A DNA stretch of 64,000 nucleotides from UASB124 sp964446935. Lineage in GTDB: Bacteria > Babelota > Babeliae > Babelales > RVW-14. Below are positions 55,175 to 64,000 of the stretch, piece after piece. How positions within the stretch are numbered: position 1 is the stretch's first letter; every line of letters begins with the position of its first letter. The stretch spans positions 4,633 to 68,632 of the forward strand of contig CAYUQI010000004.1 of assembly GCA_964446935.1 (NCBI GenBank). The letters are read 5' to 3'. The position numbers and the translations under genes are program-made. Below the pieces are notes generated by a model. That model searched no databases, was not told the origin of the DNA, and worked only from the letters and a program-made list of their open reading frames with translations.

Positions 55175-55657
55175 CTATTGAACGATTTCTTTAGGTACAT
55201 CAAGGTTGCTAAAGTTATTGAGAGAGTTTTCGGCATCACGAACGTCTTGTTGTAATGTATCGGTTGTTAACTTATCTGCGAGCTCAACCTCATCGGTAAC
55301 TTTGGCATTATCTTTAAATTTTTGAATAATCCCGTCGGGCCCTAAGAGTTCTTTTTGTATTGTTTTAATTTGTTCTCGCACAAGATTCATGCTTTTTTTG
55401 TAGTCCTCGAGAGCCTTCTTTATTTCTTTGCGAAGATCCTCACGTTTTGATTTGAGTTCAAGAAAATAGGTGCGGGTCTTGTCGCGTTGATCTCTGAGTG
55501 CTTGAGGAATGCTACGCAAAAGAGTTAACCGTCTTTCCAGATCGCTTTTGTAGGGGTTAATAGGTGCTTCTCCTACAGGCGAGGCTGTATAAAACGTGCA
55601 TGGCATGATAATGCCAACAATTATTTTTACCGTTAAAGATCTCAAGAGTTTTTCCAT
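55175..55657 (-). CDS. Exported coiled-coil protein 3 of 3
   Basis: The 160-residue product has a signal peptide (about 1-25) and a strongly charged helical core (KTRTYFLELKSKREDLRKEI) that ends in an acidic part. It is the first gene of the three-gene unit and resembles the others in layout: signal, short linker, coil of about 100 residues. The three probably arose by duplication and may form hetero-oligomers. No function is recognised. Confidence 0.68.
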   Translation of the reverse strand: MEKLLRSLTVKIIVGIIMPCTFYTASPVGEAPINPYKSDLERRLTLLRSIPQALRDQRDKTRTYFLELKSKREDLRKEIKKALEDYKKSMNLVREQIKTIQKELLGPDGIIQKFKDNAKVTDEVELADKLTTDTLQQDVRDAENSLNNFSNLDVPKEIVQ

Positions 55658-55848
55658 TAAGACTCCTTTCTATGCTTAAAATACATGCTATCTAATTATA
55701 GTTTCTCATTTTCTTTGTCCAATAGTCAATGATCTGGTTGTGTTGAAAAACGAAAGAAAAATGGGGTTTTTATTGGCAAAAGTGGCTTTTGAGATGAATA
55801 TTGTCGATTGGGCGGAAGTTTCTTTAATGATTGATGCGTTATATTTGT

Positions 55849-56466
55849 TTACATCAGTGACTTAAAATACTGCGCAGCCTTAGCTGGATTATCAGCTTTC
55901 ATGATGTGGGTTCCAATGATAATACCGTGTGGCTTGAGAGCGATGATGTGTTGAATGTTGGTTTCGTCGATTTTTCCAGCTATGAAGATAGGAAGCTGTG
56001 TATTTTCCCTGACGCTGTGCCATTCGGCATCAAGTTCAGTGAATTCTGATGTATGATTGTGTCTATATAGGATAAGGCTGTGAATACCAAGTGTTTTTGC
56101 ATCAAGGGCTGATTGGCCCAATGATTGGGCATCCAAAAGATCCAATACAATCTTGGTATCAGATTCCTGGGCTGCGGCAACCGCCTTGGTAATAGTAGTA
56201 GAGTATGATCCAGCAAGAACGGTAATATAACGAGCTCCTTCTGATGCCATCATTTTGATAGCAATATCGGCTTTTTCAGTAATGCGAGCTTCGACAGCGA
56301 TGTCTTTGTTGGGAAATGTTGCTTTGAAGGTTTTTACTGCACGTATGCCTTCTTTGAAGAGAAGCAATGAGCCAACACCAAGAATATCTGCATAATCAGC
56401 GGTTTGTTCTGCTATGGTTAGCGCCTGTGCGAGATTCGAACAGTTATATGAGACTTGAAGCTTCAT
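55849..56466 (-). CDS. HPS/OMPDC-like (HUMPS family) protein with altered active site
   Basis: The 205-residue TIM-barrel sequence resembles 3-hexulose-6-phosphate synthase: LQVSYNCSNLAQALTIAEQT, ADILGVGSLLLFKEGI, YITVLAGS, and IFIAGKIDETNI. The family's catalytic D-x-K-x-x-D appears as EARITE, so all three charged residues are replaced by like-charged ones. It may be a changed or inactive enzyme, or one with a different substrate. No partner isomerase (PHI) is adjacent. It diverges from hldE. Confidence 0.8.
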   Translation of the reverse strand: MKLQVSYNCSNLAQALTIAEQTADYADILGVGSLLLFKEGIRAVKTFKATFPNKDIAVEARITEKADIAIKMMASEGARYITVLAGSYSTTITKAVAAAQESDTKIVLDLLDAQSLGQSALDAKTLGIHSLILYRHNHTSEFTELDAEWHSVRENTQLPIFIAGKIDETNIQHIIALKPHGIIIGTHIMKADNPAKAAQYFKSLM

Positions 56467-56628
56467 TCCTTTTTTCTCCTTTGCTAAATTTACAAAATGC
56501 AGTATCTTTGAACATCGTTTTAAATACGCTTGTTCTTAAACAACCATACTTCATCTCACCATGTGCAGCAATAATTTTTTGATTTTGATTTTTTTGCATG
56601 CAAGCATAAAGGGCTTTTTGAGGTATTC

Positions 56629-58116
56629 ATGAAAACATTGGTTAATCGTCTTCGTTCTGGTGGATCTAAAAATTTGCTTATTATTGGCGATGTGATGCTT
56701 GATGTATATCATTTTGGTTCGGTGAGCCGCATTTCCCCCGAGGCTCCGGTGCCGGTATTGCTTGAAGAACGAGAAGAATGGAGCTTGGGCGGAGCTGCCA
56801 ATGTGGCTGCAAACTGCCAGCATATTGGTTGTAATGTTACGTTAATTGGTGTGATTGGGCACTCCGATCGCGAAGGTGCTAAGTTTGTTGAATTGCTCAA
56901 TGAAATTCAAATATCATCACAGGGGATTGTTCGTTCGACGCATCGATGTACTACTGCAAAAAAAAGGTTTCTTGCTAAAAGTCATCAAATGTTACGTATG
57001 GATGCTGAAGTGACTAGGCCGTTAACTGATGAAGAATCTGTCGAAGTGAAGCGTCGTATTGCTGATCATATGATCCCAGGAAGCATGGTGCTCGTTTCTG
57101 ATTATGCCAAAGGTGTTATTTCTTCCTCATTGATACACTATATTTGTTGTTTGGCTCGCGAGCGTGCGTGTACTGTATTGGCTGACCCTAAGGGCCCCAA
57201 TTTTTCTAAGTATGAAGGGGTTACGTTCCTTAAGCCTAATTTGAAAGAATTTAAGCAAATTGTCGCTTATTTCAATCTTCCTGCAGATCGGTCAGTTGAA
57301 GAAAACGGTCGTGAAATTTGTCATATGCTGAAACTTGAAGGACTTATTGTTACTGAAGGTGAACGAGGTATTTCGTACATAACACCCCATGAATATATGT
57401 TTTCTCCTGCCTTTAAACGTGAGGTTTATGATTTAACCGGCGCTGGCGATACCGTTATTGCTTTTTTAGCTCTTGGCCTTGCCAATCAATTTACTATGGA
57501 GGATTGTCTGCGTTTAGCAAATTGTGCAGCATCGGTGGCAATATCACATGTTAAAACGTATGCAGTAAGTCTTGATGAACTCATTGATCGTGAGGCAGAG
57601 CCAACTGAAAAAATTTATCATGATTGGGCGGCACTTAAGATAGAACTTGATTGGTTACGTGCTGATGGCAAAAGAGTTGTTTTTACTAATGGTTGTTTTG
57701 ATATTGTGCATCCAGGGCATATTCATGTGCTTAAGGAAGCAAAAAAGCAAGGCGATATTTTAGTTGTTGCCTTGAATACGGATAGCTCGATACAAAGGCT
57801 TAAGGGTGCCGATCGGCCGGTTAATGTTCTTGCTGATCGTGCTACTGTTATTGCAGCAATTGGCGGTGTTGATTTTGTGGTATCCTTTGATCAGGATACT
57901 CCGCATACCTTGATTAGTTATCTTAAACCTGATGTAATTGTTAAGGGTGGTGATTACAAGAGAGAAGCTGTTGTTGGTTATGACATTGTGACGAGTTATG
58001 GTGGAACTGTGCACATTGTTGATCTTGTGCAAGGCGTATCAACTACCCGTGTTATTAATAAAGTCTCTCAATCGCCTAAAAATAATCGTTATCAGCAGGG
58101 GGTAGAGGAGGTTTAA
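56629..58116 (+). CDS. hldE: Bifunctional heptose-7-phosphate kinase / heptose-1-phosphate adenylyltransferase
   Basis: HldE makes ADP-heptose for the LPS core (with GmhA, GmhB and HldD, not in this window). The ribokinase-like domain (about 1-320) has GDVMLDVYHFG, LGGAANVAAN and LTGAGDTVIAFLALG. The nucleotidyltransferase domain (about 345-480) has TNGCFDIVHPGH and VVALNTDSSIQRLKG. Both halves look intact. murD follows 15 bases later, so LPS and wall synthesis genes share a transcript. Confidence 0.95.
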   Translation: MKTLVNRLRSGGSKNLLIIGDVMLDVYHFGSVSRISPEAPVPVLLEEREEWSLGGAANVAANCQHIGCNVTLIGVIGHSDREGAKFVELLNEIQISSQGIVRSTHRCTTAKKRFLAKSHQMLRMDAEVTRPLTDEESVEVKRRIADHMIPGSMVLVSDYAKGVISSSLIHYICCLARERACTVLADPKGPNFSKYEGVTFLKPNLKEFKQIVAYFNLPADRSVEENGREICHMLKLEGLIVTEGERGISYITPHEYMFSPAFKREVYDLTGAGDTVIAFLALGLANQFTMEDCLRLANCAASVAISHVKTYAVSLDELIDREAEPTEKIYHDWAALKIELDWLRADGKRVVFTNGCFDIVHPGHIHVLKEAKKQGDILVVALNTDSSIQRLKGADRPVNVLADRATVIAAIGGVDFVVSFDQDTPHTLISYLKPDVIVKGGDYKREAVVGYDIVTSYGGTVHIVDLVQGVSTTRVINKVSQSPKNNRYQQGVEEV

Positions 58117-58131
58117 ACGATTGGATGAGCC

Positions 58132-59631
58132 ATGTATAAACTTGGGATTGTTGGGTTTGGGGTTGTTGGCAAATCGGTTTTGGCATTTTTGAATAAAAAA
58201 AATATTGAACAAACGGCGGAACAGAATTTATATGATGAATCGTTTGCCGATAGGGATATTACTGTGCGCGTGTGGGACATGCGCGCATTAGCTTCTGAAG
58301 AGCAAGACATCATAAAAATGTATAAAGCGTCTGCCGTTGATCCTCATAGCATGGGGCTCGAAGAGTTTATCAAAGACAATGATTTTGTTGTTGTCAGTCC
58401 TGGTATTGATTTACATACCCATCAAAATCATCAGTATAAGTTCTTATGCGAATTAGATTTTTTTTCTGCTTTTTTTACCAAACCAGTGGTGGCGGTAACG
58501 GGATCACTTGGAAAAACAACGGTGACTAAGCTTATTACCAAATTAGCTGCCGCCGTCCCTTGCGTTGCTCATGATACCATTATACCTGCATTACAAGTGA
58601 ATGAGGTTTCCCAACTCAAAACATTTATGGGTGGGAATGTTGGTATAGGTATGCTTGACCTTGTTTATCAGCAAGATGCATATGATGTGGGGGTCCTTGA
58701 GCTTTCTAGTTTTCAGTTGGAGCTCAATAGAAAATTTGCTCCCGATATTGCCGTGTGGACCAATTGGCATGCTAATCATCTCGATCGTCATAAAACACCA
58801 CGAGATTATTTTGAAGCAAAGCTCAATGTGCTCCGGGCTCAACATGACAAACAGGCTGCGGTTGTGTGGCATGAATTATTGACAGGCCAAACAGGACCTT
58901 GGTTTAAAGAGCACCTTCCAGAGATAAAATCGTTGTTGTGTGTGTGTTCCGAGCGTCCATATGATCAGTCGTTTTATACATCACTGAACCGTCCCCTTCT
59001 ATATGGTTTTTATTGTGAAGGTAATAATCTTGTTAAAATGATGCTCAGGCAGGGCGCTGTTGCTCAAACAACACCAATCTTTGATCTCCGTGTTCTGCCA
59101 GAAACTACGTTTTTGGCTAATTGGATTCAGGTTATTGCAACACTTGATTTGATGGGTATTGATCTGCAACAACTTAACGCCTTGTTTGAAGCAAGTCCGT
59201 TTGTTCTGGAGAACAATCCTCATCGCCTCGAGTATGTAGCAACGATTAACGGCGTTGATTTTTATGATGATTCAAAATCGACCGTTATGCAGTCGACAAT
59301 AGCCGCATTTGAAAAACTTTCGCAAAAAAATCGTCCCATCGTCCTTATTCTTGGTGGATTGGGAAAAGGGGTGGACCGATCTCCTTTAGTTGCGCATATT
59401 TCTTCATTACCTATGCTTAAAAAAATGTATTGCTTTGGTAAAGAATGTTCGGCATTCCCCGGTAGTGTTGTGTACGAATCACTTGAAAAAGTAATGGAAG
59501 ATGTGTCTACACTAGTGACGTCGGGTGACATTGTGCTATTTTCACCAAGCGGTACCAGCTTTGATTTGTTTAAAGATTACAAGCATCGTGGACGTGTGTT
59601 TAAGGCGTTGGTGAATGATTTGAAGAAGTGA
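58132..59631 (+). CDS. murD: UDP-N-acetylmuramoylalanine--D-glutamate ligase
   Basis: MurD adds D-Glu to UDP-MurNAc-L-Ala. The N-terminal domain binds the nucleotide (GIVGFGVVGKS). The P-loop is VTGSLGKTTVTK at about residue 123. ELSSFQLE, NWHANHLDRHKT and NPHRLEYV with DDSKST are typical MurD motifs. At 499 residues it is slightly long. It precedes ftsW, separated by an inverted pair of repeats. Confidence 0.94.
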   Translation: MYKLGIVGFGVVGKSVLAFLNKKNIEQTAEQNLYDESFADRDITVRVWDMRALASEEQDIIKMYKASAVDPHSMGLEEFIKDNDFVVVSPGIDLHTHQNHQYKFLCELDFFSAFFTKPVVAVTGSLGKTTVTKLITKLAAAVPCVAHDTIIPALQVNEVSQLKTFMGGNVGIGMLDLVYQQDAYDVGVLELSSFQLELNRKFAPDIAVWTNWHANHLDRHKTPRDYFEAKLNVLRAQHDKQAAVVWHELLTGQTGPWFKEHLPEIKSLLCVCSERPYDQSFYTSLNRPLLYGFYCEGNNLVKMMLRQGAVAQTTPIFDLRVLPETTFLANWIQVIATLDLMGIDLQQLNALFEASPFVLENNPHRLEYVATINGVDFYDDSKSTVMQSTIAAFEKLSQKNRPIVLILGGLGKGVDRSPLVAHISSLPMLKKMYCFGKECSAFPGSVVYESLEKVMEDVSTLVTSGDIVLFSPSGTSFDLFKDYKHRGRVFKALVNDLKK

Positions 59632-59640
59632 GAGATGAGG

Positions 59641-59690
59641 GGTTCATGGTTCGAGATGCAATCCGATGGATTGCTCCTCACCACGAACGG
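59641..59690. repeat. Palindromic repeat, inverted copy with extra hairpin
   Basis: Read on the minus strand it starts CCGTTCGTGGTGAGGAGC and ends TCTCGAACCATGAACC, as the other two copies do. The centre is replaced by a small hairpin (GCAATCC/GGATTGC). It begins nine bases after the murD stop. Confidence 0.85.
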
Positions 59691-59771
59691 ATTTTATTTA
59701 AATTTTGATCATTATCTCATTTTTCATTTATGTATCGATGGTTTGATTCAACAAGGTAGTTAAAAAGAGCC

Positions 59772-59816
59772 CGTTCGTGAGGAGGAGCCCATAGGGCGTC
59801 TCGAACCATGAACGGC
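59772..59816. repeat. Palindromic repeat, 45-bp copy before ftsW
   Basis: It begins CCGTTCGTGAGGAGGAGCC and ends CTCGAACCATGAACGG, nearly identical to 43647-43691. It lies 81 bases from the inverted copy at 59641-59690, so the two could pair into one large stem in the mRNA between murD and ftsW. Confidence 0.88.
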
Positions 59817-59836
59817 ACAGAGCGGAAGGAGAGTAT

Positions 59837-60949
59837 ATGTCAGTACCCATCGATCGGCTGCGGTCGGATGTTCGTATTTTCGTTGCTATTGTTTCTGTAT
59901 TAACCATAGTTGGGTTTGTTTTTGTTTATTCCTCTAGTTCAATTTTCGCACTCGAAAAATTCGGTGCGGCGCATTATTTTCTCAAAAAACAGCTGATCTA
60001 CGTGATTCCTGGAATTATTGGTTTTTTTACGTTTGCATTAATTCCGCTGTCACTGTGGCGACGATATGCAGCTTTGTTTTTTTTAGGTGCTCTTGGGTTA
60101 ACGTTACTAACCTTTGTTCCGTTTCTTGGGCTTAAATTTCATGGGTCTAATCGTTGGCTTTCAATTGCCGGTTTTAGTTTCCAGCCTAGTGAGTTATTAA
60201 AATTATTTTTATTTATGTACATGGGCCTTTTCCTGGAAAAACGTCTTAATTATATTAAATCGTTTGCACGAACCTATGTACCATTTCTTGCTATTTTGGG
60301 AATCGTGTTTCTTATTTTACTTAAACAGCCAGATTTCGGTTCGGTTATTACTATTTTTTCAACGGCATTGATGTTGTTTTTTGTTGCAGAATGCAAAATG
60401 ATGTATTTGGTGATTACTGCATTATGTGCATGTCCTTTGATTGTATATCTTGTTTTGGCTAAATCATATCGGCTTAAGCGTGTCCTTATTTTTCTTAACC
60501 CATGGGCAGATCCTCAAGGCGGTGGTTTCCAGATCATTCAATCATTGATTGCTATTGGGTCTGGACAGACATGGGGGCTTGGGATATCCAATTCCAAGCA
60601 AAAGTTTTTTTATTTACCTATGCAACACACCGACTTTATTTTTCCCATCATTGCTGAGGAAGTTGGTTTTGTTGGATCAGTAGTGCTTGTTATGCTTTTT
60701 CTTCTGTTTTGTTTTTTTGGCTTGCGAATTGCTGTTGCGCTTACCAATCCCTTTGCTTTTTTTACGTCACTTGGATTTGTAGTGTTTATAACCTTACAAG
60801 CCGTTATCAATATTATGGTCTCATCCGGACTGTTACCGACCAAGGGGCTAGGTTTACCCTTTATTAGTTATGGAGGTACGGCGCTTGTGTGTTTTTGGTG
60901 CATGGTAGGGTTTATCGTCAATGCCGCTCGCGCAGAGCGGAATCAGTAA
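59837..60949 (+). CDS. ftsW: SEDS-family peptidoglycan polymerase, probably FtsW
   Basis: This 370-residue membrane protein has about ten hydrophobic segments and the family motifs FVYSSSSIFA, GSNRWLSIAGFSFQPSELLK, FIFPIIAEEVGFVG and LPTKGLGLPFISYGGTA. The last favours FtsW (division) over RodA, as does the neighbour murD. The start has GGAAGGAG. Confidence 0.93.
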   Translation: MSVPIDRLRSDVRIFVAIVSVLTIVGFVFVYSSSSIFALEKFGAAHYFLKKQLIYVIPGIIGFFTFALIPLSLWRRYAALFFLGALGLTLLTFVPFLGLKFHGSNRWLSIAGFSFQPSELLKLFLFMYMGLFLEKRLNYIKSFARTYVPFLAILGIVFLILLKQPDFGSVITIFSTALMLFFVAECKMMYLVITALCACPLIVYLVLAKSYRLKRVLIFLNPWADPQGGGFQIIQSLIAIGSGQTWGLGISNSKQKFFYLPMQHTDFIFPIIAEEVGFVGSVVLVMLFLLFCFFGLRIAVALTNPFAFFTSLGFVVFITLQAVINIMVSSGLLPTKGLGLPFISYGGTALVCFWCMVGFIVNAARAERNQ

Positions 60950-61015
60950 GTATTTCACAATAGAAAATATATGTTTAATTGAGTCCTTGAGAGGGATTTG
61001 TTGAGCCCTTTTTCA

Positions 61016-61043
61016 TTGACAGAAATGGCGCTGCTGCCATACT
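61016..61043 (+). promoter_or_regulatory. Possible promoter of the large exported-protein gene
   Basis: TTGACA (61016-61021) and CATACT (61038-61043) are separated by 16 bases. They lie about 85 bases upstream of the GTG start at 61128. The -35 box is perfect and the -10 box is weaker. Confidence 0.5.
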
Positions 61044-61127
61044 TATAGCACTTTTTGATGTACACGCGTGGGGCGGTGTCTTGAGATCATAAATCATACT
61101 TAAAAGAATATATAAAAAGGGTGTCTT

Positions 61128-63698
61128 GTGAAACTAACTCGTTATTCATTAGCCATTGGGTTCTTTGTTATTGCAACAGTATCTTGTTTTGGCGCTGTGC
61201 CTGTGCCATCAGAGACTGTTTCTGTTCCTAATGTTTCTGTTAGTGAACAATCTCAGCAGGTGCTTGCACCTGCGGTTGCCAATGATTCGCTACAACCTTC
61301 CGTGCCAACCACGGGGCAACAAGGTGCATCACAAGATGCAAGTTCCGCAGATGGATCTGAGATGATTGGTCAACTTTTAAACATGGATTCAAAACAATTC
61401 AATAATCTTATTAATGAATTGTTACGCGGTGCTCACGAAGCAAAATTAAAAGAAGCTGCAGAACGGCGAGAACGGTTGTTGTTATTGTTGCCTGCAGATA
61501 AACGACAAGGCGTTCAGGATGCCTTGCAAATATATCAAACACTTGGTGATTGCATCAAGCTTGAATGGTGCGTGACATTACTGGTGCAACAGGTTCGTGC
61601 TGTTACCTCACAGGTGATGCCTGATAATAAAGTATTATTAGACGGTCTTGATAAGCTTCATCGATCATTGCACGATGGTTCATTTGTTGAATTGGCTATG
61701 CCAGCACAGTTGCTGGGGAGTCCAACCGATATGAAAAATATTCTCGGAATGGTCATGCGTATGGGGCAGCAAATGGAAGGCACCGAGCGTCTGTTTACTG
61801 AAAATGACCTAATTCTTGTCATTCACGATCTTGAGGCATTGATTGCTAAGCTTGATAATAATCAGATAACCACAACAGATCCCTTGTTCAAGGATCAGGC
61901 GTTTACACTGCTGACGCTCCTACGTTATGCCGAGCAGAAAGACAGTAAACGTTTAAGTAATGAGTGCATTAAAATAATTAAACCAATCATCAAGGAAACA
62001 TTAGCAAAATTACAAACAACGCTTGGCGTCTTAGCAGACGCTCGTATTCAAATGGCTCCTAATGATCGTCTTGCTGCTGAAGCGTATGATTTTTGGATAC
62101 AACAAATTAAAACGTATACACATACCATTAAGTCATTTTTGGATTTTGCTAACACTTCACAACTTGATTTTTCGCCGATATTGACGACCATGTCATATTT
62201 TTATGATGTAGCATCCGTATTTTTTGTAGCCCACGGTGGTGGTATTAATGCTATTCAACAATTGCCAAGAGATGGTATTACCCGTCTCAGCACTAAGGCA
62301 TTTTGGATAGATGCTTCATTACGAGCCTCGATGGCTGGCATTGCACTTTTGCATCGTCGTGGTGAAGCATCCAATCAAGAATTGCAGAAATATCTTTTGG
62401 GCATGGGGTCTTTGGCAGATTTCGTTGATCCATTAGGTCAATGGGAATACAAAATAATGTCGATTATGCAAGTTGTCCCCTTGATTGCTAATCCGACTGT
62501 GTTTAGTGGACGGATGCATCCGATAAATCGAGCATTTTGGCGTATTGCCGGTTCATTTTTTTGGTATCGATTTGTTGTTAAGGGAGCAAATGATCCCTTG
62601 TGGTCAAACAAAGATGCGGGTATTCATATTGCATTGACTGCGACAATTAGGGAAGCTCAACAATTGCTGAGTTTGCACTTACAGAAGGCAATCACAGATA
62701 ACAGTAATCCGGTGTGGTTGGAAAAAATTGAAAATTTTTCGCTAGGACTTATCAAACCGGAATTGATTGATTTGGCACTTGAAATTATGGTTCCGCTTAT
62801 TTTTTTGCAAAAGAACACTTATATGCAAAATGTTGCTGTGTTCAATGCTAGGGATTTTATGCGGTGGGATTGGGGCTTTTACAGTGAGTTGAAAAAACGT
62901 TATCACCCATCAGAATATGCGATTGATTCCAACCAAGGAATAAAACATTATGTTCATGGGACTTGGGAGGACATTGCTCAATCGAATGTCGAAGCGATGG
63001 CTGCTTTTCATGCTTGGCAAGCTAGCCAGACAACGCCTACCCCAGCACTAATAACTCTTGATGATTATTTAAACAACAACAAAGGAATGTATATTGAATA
63101 TAAATTGATTCACTACCTATGCAAAAACATTGGTTCATGGTGGGGTAAGTCAGTGGCTTACGAGTTACGCAAGCCGATTATGCGCGGATTTACGTCATTT
63201 GTTAAAAAGGTATGGACAGGGATGGTTAACCTTGTTGCTGTTGATGATAAAAAGGATGAATTGTTGAATGGTATTGCTCCTGAATCAGATTCAGCGACAC
63301 TTGATCTTGAAGGTCAAGTAAAATTGCTCAAGATGGTTGTTACTAATATTTTCCAAGAACAAAGTCCAGAGCGTATGTTGTGTATTGGCTTCTTGAAAAA
63401 TAGCGGATACTTAGATAATGATGCTGTTGAACCACTGGATATTAATTATCGTCTGATCGCACTGGTTCTTCATTATTGTGCGGAGGCAGGATTGCTTACG
63501 CATACCGAATCAGTCAAGCTGATTGAAGATTACATGAAGTATGAAAAGAATATAGCGCCATTTATCGATAAACTGTTTAAACACATTTATGATAACTTGG
63601 CTGGTGCTACTGGCGGTTTAATTGGCGGTTTTCTCGGTGATCGTTTGGCGGATATTCTTGTGTGGAATGGTGCTCCTTTTTTCTTAAAAAACATTTAA
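61128..63698 (+). CDS. Large exported hypothetical protein
   Basis: This 856-residue protein starts at GTG with an AAAAAGGG ribosome site. A signal peptide (about 1-22) is followed by a Val/Pro/Ser/Gln-rich linker (to about 75), a long helical body with Leu-rich segments, and a Gly-rich C-terminus (GATGGLIGGFLGDRLADIL). The latter could be a membrane or oligomerisation segment. I recognise no family. The next gene, also for an exported protein, begins 21 bases after the stop. Confidence 0.75.
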   Translation: MKLTRYSLAIGFFVIATVSCFGAVPVPSETVSVPNVSVSEQSQQVLAPAVANDSLQPSVPTTGQQGASQDASSADGSEMIGQLLNMDSKQFNNLINELLRGAHEAKLKEAAERRERLLLLLPADKRQGVQDALQIYQTLGDCIKLEWCVTLLVQQVRAVTSQVMPDNKVLLDGLDKLHRSLHDGSFVELAMPAQLLGSPTDMKNILGMVMRMGQQMEGTERLFTENDLILVIHDLEALIAKLDNNQITTTDPLFKDQAFTLLTLLRYAEQKDSKRLSNECIKIIKPIIKETLAKLQTTLGVLADARIQMAPNDRLAAEAYDFWIQQIKTYTHTIKSFLDFANTSQLDFSPILTTMSYFYDVASVFFVAHGGGINAIQQLPRDGITRLSTKAFWIDASLRASMAGIALLHRRGEASNQELQKYLLGMGSLADFVDPLGQWEYKIMSIMQVVPLIANPTVFSGRMHPINRAFWRIAGSFFWYRFVVKGANDPLWSNKDAGIHIALTATIREAQQLLSLHLQKAITDNSNPVWLEKIENFSLGLIKPELIDLALEIMVPLIFLQKNTYMQNVAVFNARDFMRWDWGFYSELKKRYHPSEYAIDSNQGIKHYVHGTWEDIAQSNVEAMAAFHAWQASQTTPTPALITLDDYLNNNKGMYIEYKLIHYLCKNIGSWWGKSVAYELRKPIMRGFTSFVKKVWTGMVNLVAVDDKKDELLNGIAPESDSATLDLEGQVKLLKMVVTNIFQEQSPERMLCIGFLKNSGYLDNDAVEPLDINYRLIALVLHYCAEAGLLTHTESVKLIEDYMKYEKNIAPFIDKLFKHIYDNLAGATGGLIGGFLGDRLADILVWNGAPFFLKNI

Positions 63699-63719
63699 AT
63701 TCCTAAGCGAGTGTTTGAT

Positions 63720-64000
63720 ATGCATATACATTCATATAGAAGCTATCTTTGTCTTTTTTTGTTAGCAAGTATTTGTATAAGCTCTATGGATGCTATGAGT
63801 AGGCGACAACGCACTGTTCACTATGTGATTGCTAAACTTAAAGAGATCTCTGCTCCATTGATGAAGAGTCGTGTAGCTGCTGATAGAATGTGTTCACTGA
63901 TTTGTCGCTATGCGACGCCGGCAGGCGTTATTAAAAAGTATCATACATATGGGCTCATGCTGACGTTGCAACATATGAAAAATATGCAAAAAGAAACCTT
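63720..64000 (+). CDS. Exported protein, 5' part only
   Basis: The frame opens at ATG 63720 and runs off the window end. The first 25 residues (MHIHSYRSYLCLFLLASICI...) form a signal peptide, followed by a basic helical stretch (SRRQRTVHYVIAKLKEI). It lies 21 bases downstream of the large exported-protein gene on the same strand, so it is likely in the same transcript. No family can be assigned from about 94 residues. Confidence 0.65.
   Translation, partial: MHIHSYRSYLCLFLLASICISSMDAMSRRQRTVHYVIAKLKEISAPLMKSRVAADRMCSLICRYATPAGVIKKYHTYGLMLTLQHMKNMQKET

Noticed and set aside
59641..59816. Insertion sequence between murD and ftsW
   Set aside because: The inverted repeats are suggestive, but the 81 bases between them contain no transposase and no reading frame; kept as a palindromic repeat pair.

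Overview
This window reads as chromosome of an AT-rich, Gram-negative, probably host-dependent bacterium. Lipid A and heptose genes (lpxB, hldE, a heptosyltransferase-like GT9), TolC-like and beta-barrel proteins, and peptidoglycan genes (murB, murD, ftsW, amidase) show a two-membrane envelope with a wall. Roughly two dozen of about 57 genes encode exported proteins with no recognisable family or with eukaryote-like modules (ankyrin, WD40-like propeller, PI-PLC-like, calcineurin-like). With a queuine-salvage gene pair, the overall content is what I would expect of Candidatus Dependentiae (TM6) or a similar protist-associated lineage. That assignment is inference from gene content and was not tested by phylogeny.

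Layout. 1-3.1 kb: a coiled-coil membrane protein, a beta-barrel protein split by a spurious gap, and an exported protein. 3.4-9.1 kb: pgsA-pgpA (phosphatidylglycerol synthesis), gyrA, dprA-maf. 9.3-15.1 kb: small exported proteins, gltX with a small partner, an exported protein with a nucleotide-binding-like motif, and a cell-wall amidase. 15.3-18.8 kb: murB, tgt plus a YhhQ-type transporter, and a second CDP-alcohol phosphatidyltransferase. 18.9-22.2 kb: a tandem pair of exported/membrane paralogues, a further exported protein and lpxB. 22.4-29.4 kb: ssb, nitroreductase, a membrane protein, thyX, an exported propeller, TolC-like, GT9. 29.5-36.5 kb: double-domain M16 protease, metallophosphoesterase, PI-PLC-like lipoprotein, acidic exported proteins, rnpA-yidD. 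36.6-43.6 kb: cutA, a beta-barrel protein, argS-lepA-hspR-like-htpX. 43.6-48.2 kb: GT-C-like membrane protein, ankyrin protein cut by a gap, two related exported proteins. 48.4-54.0 kb: tRNA-Leu, secD, tRNA-Met, an exported repeat protein that runs antisense into the tRNA, plsY, an archaeal-type ATP-dependent DNA ligase. 54.0-64.0 kb: three exported coiled-coil proteins, an HPS-like protein with a changed catalytic motif, hldE-murD-ftsW, a large exported protein and the start of another.

How the genes work together: plsY, pgsA and pgpA belong to phospholipid synthesis; lpxB, hldE and GT9 to LPS; murB, murD, ftsW and the amidase to wall growth and division; secD and yidD to protein export and insertion; HspR-like, HtpX and LepA to stress and membrane quality control. 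Strand switches are frequent and many convergent genes overlap or share strong bidirectional terminators.

The most unusual items are: two N gaps flanked by identical 55-bp sequence whose removal restores single reading frames; a palindromic repeat family in three copies, one of which encodes the last residues of a protein; a second palindromic family; a tRNA-Leu that folds with anticodon AAG; a tRNA-Met read antisense as the end of a protein gene; and a tgt-transporter pair whose Tgt lacks the usual preQ1-pocket residues. No CRISPR array, transposase or prophage was seen.
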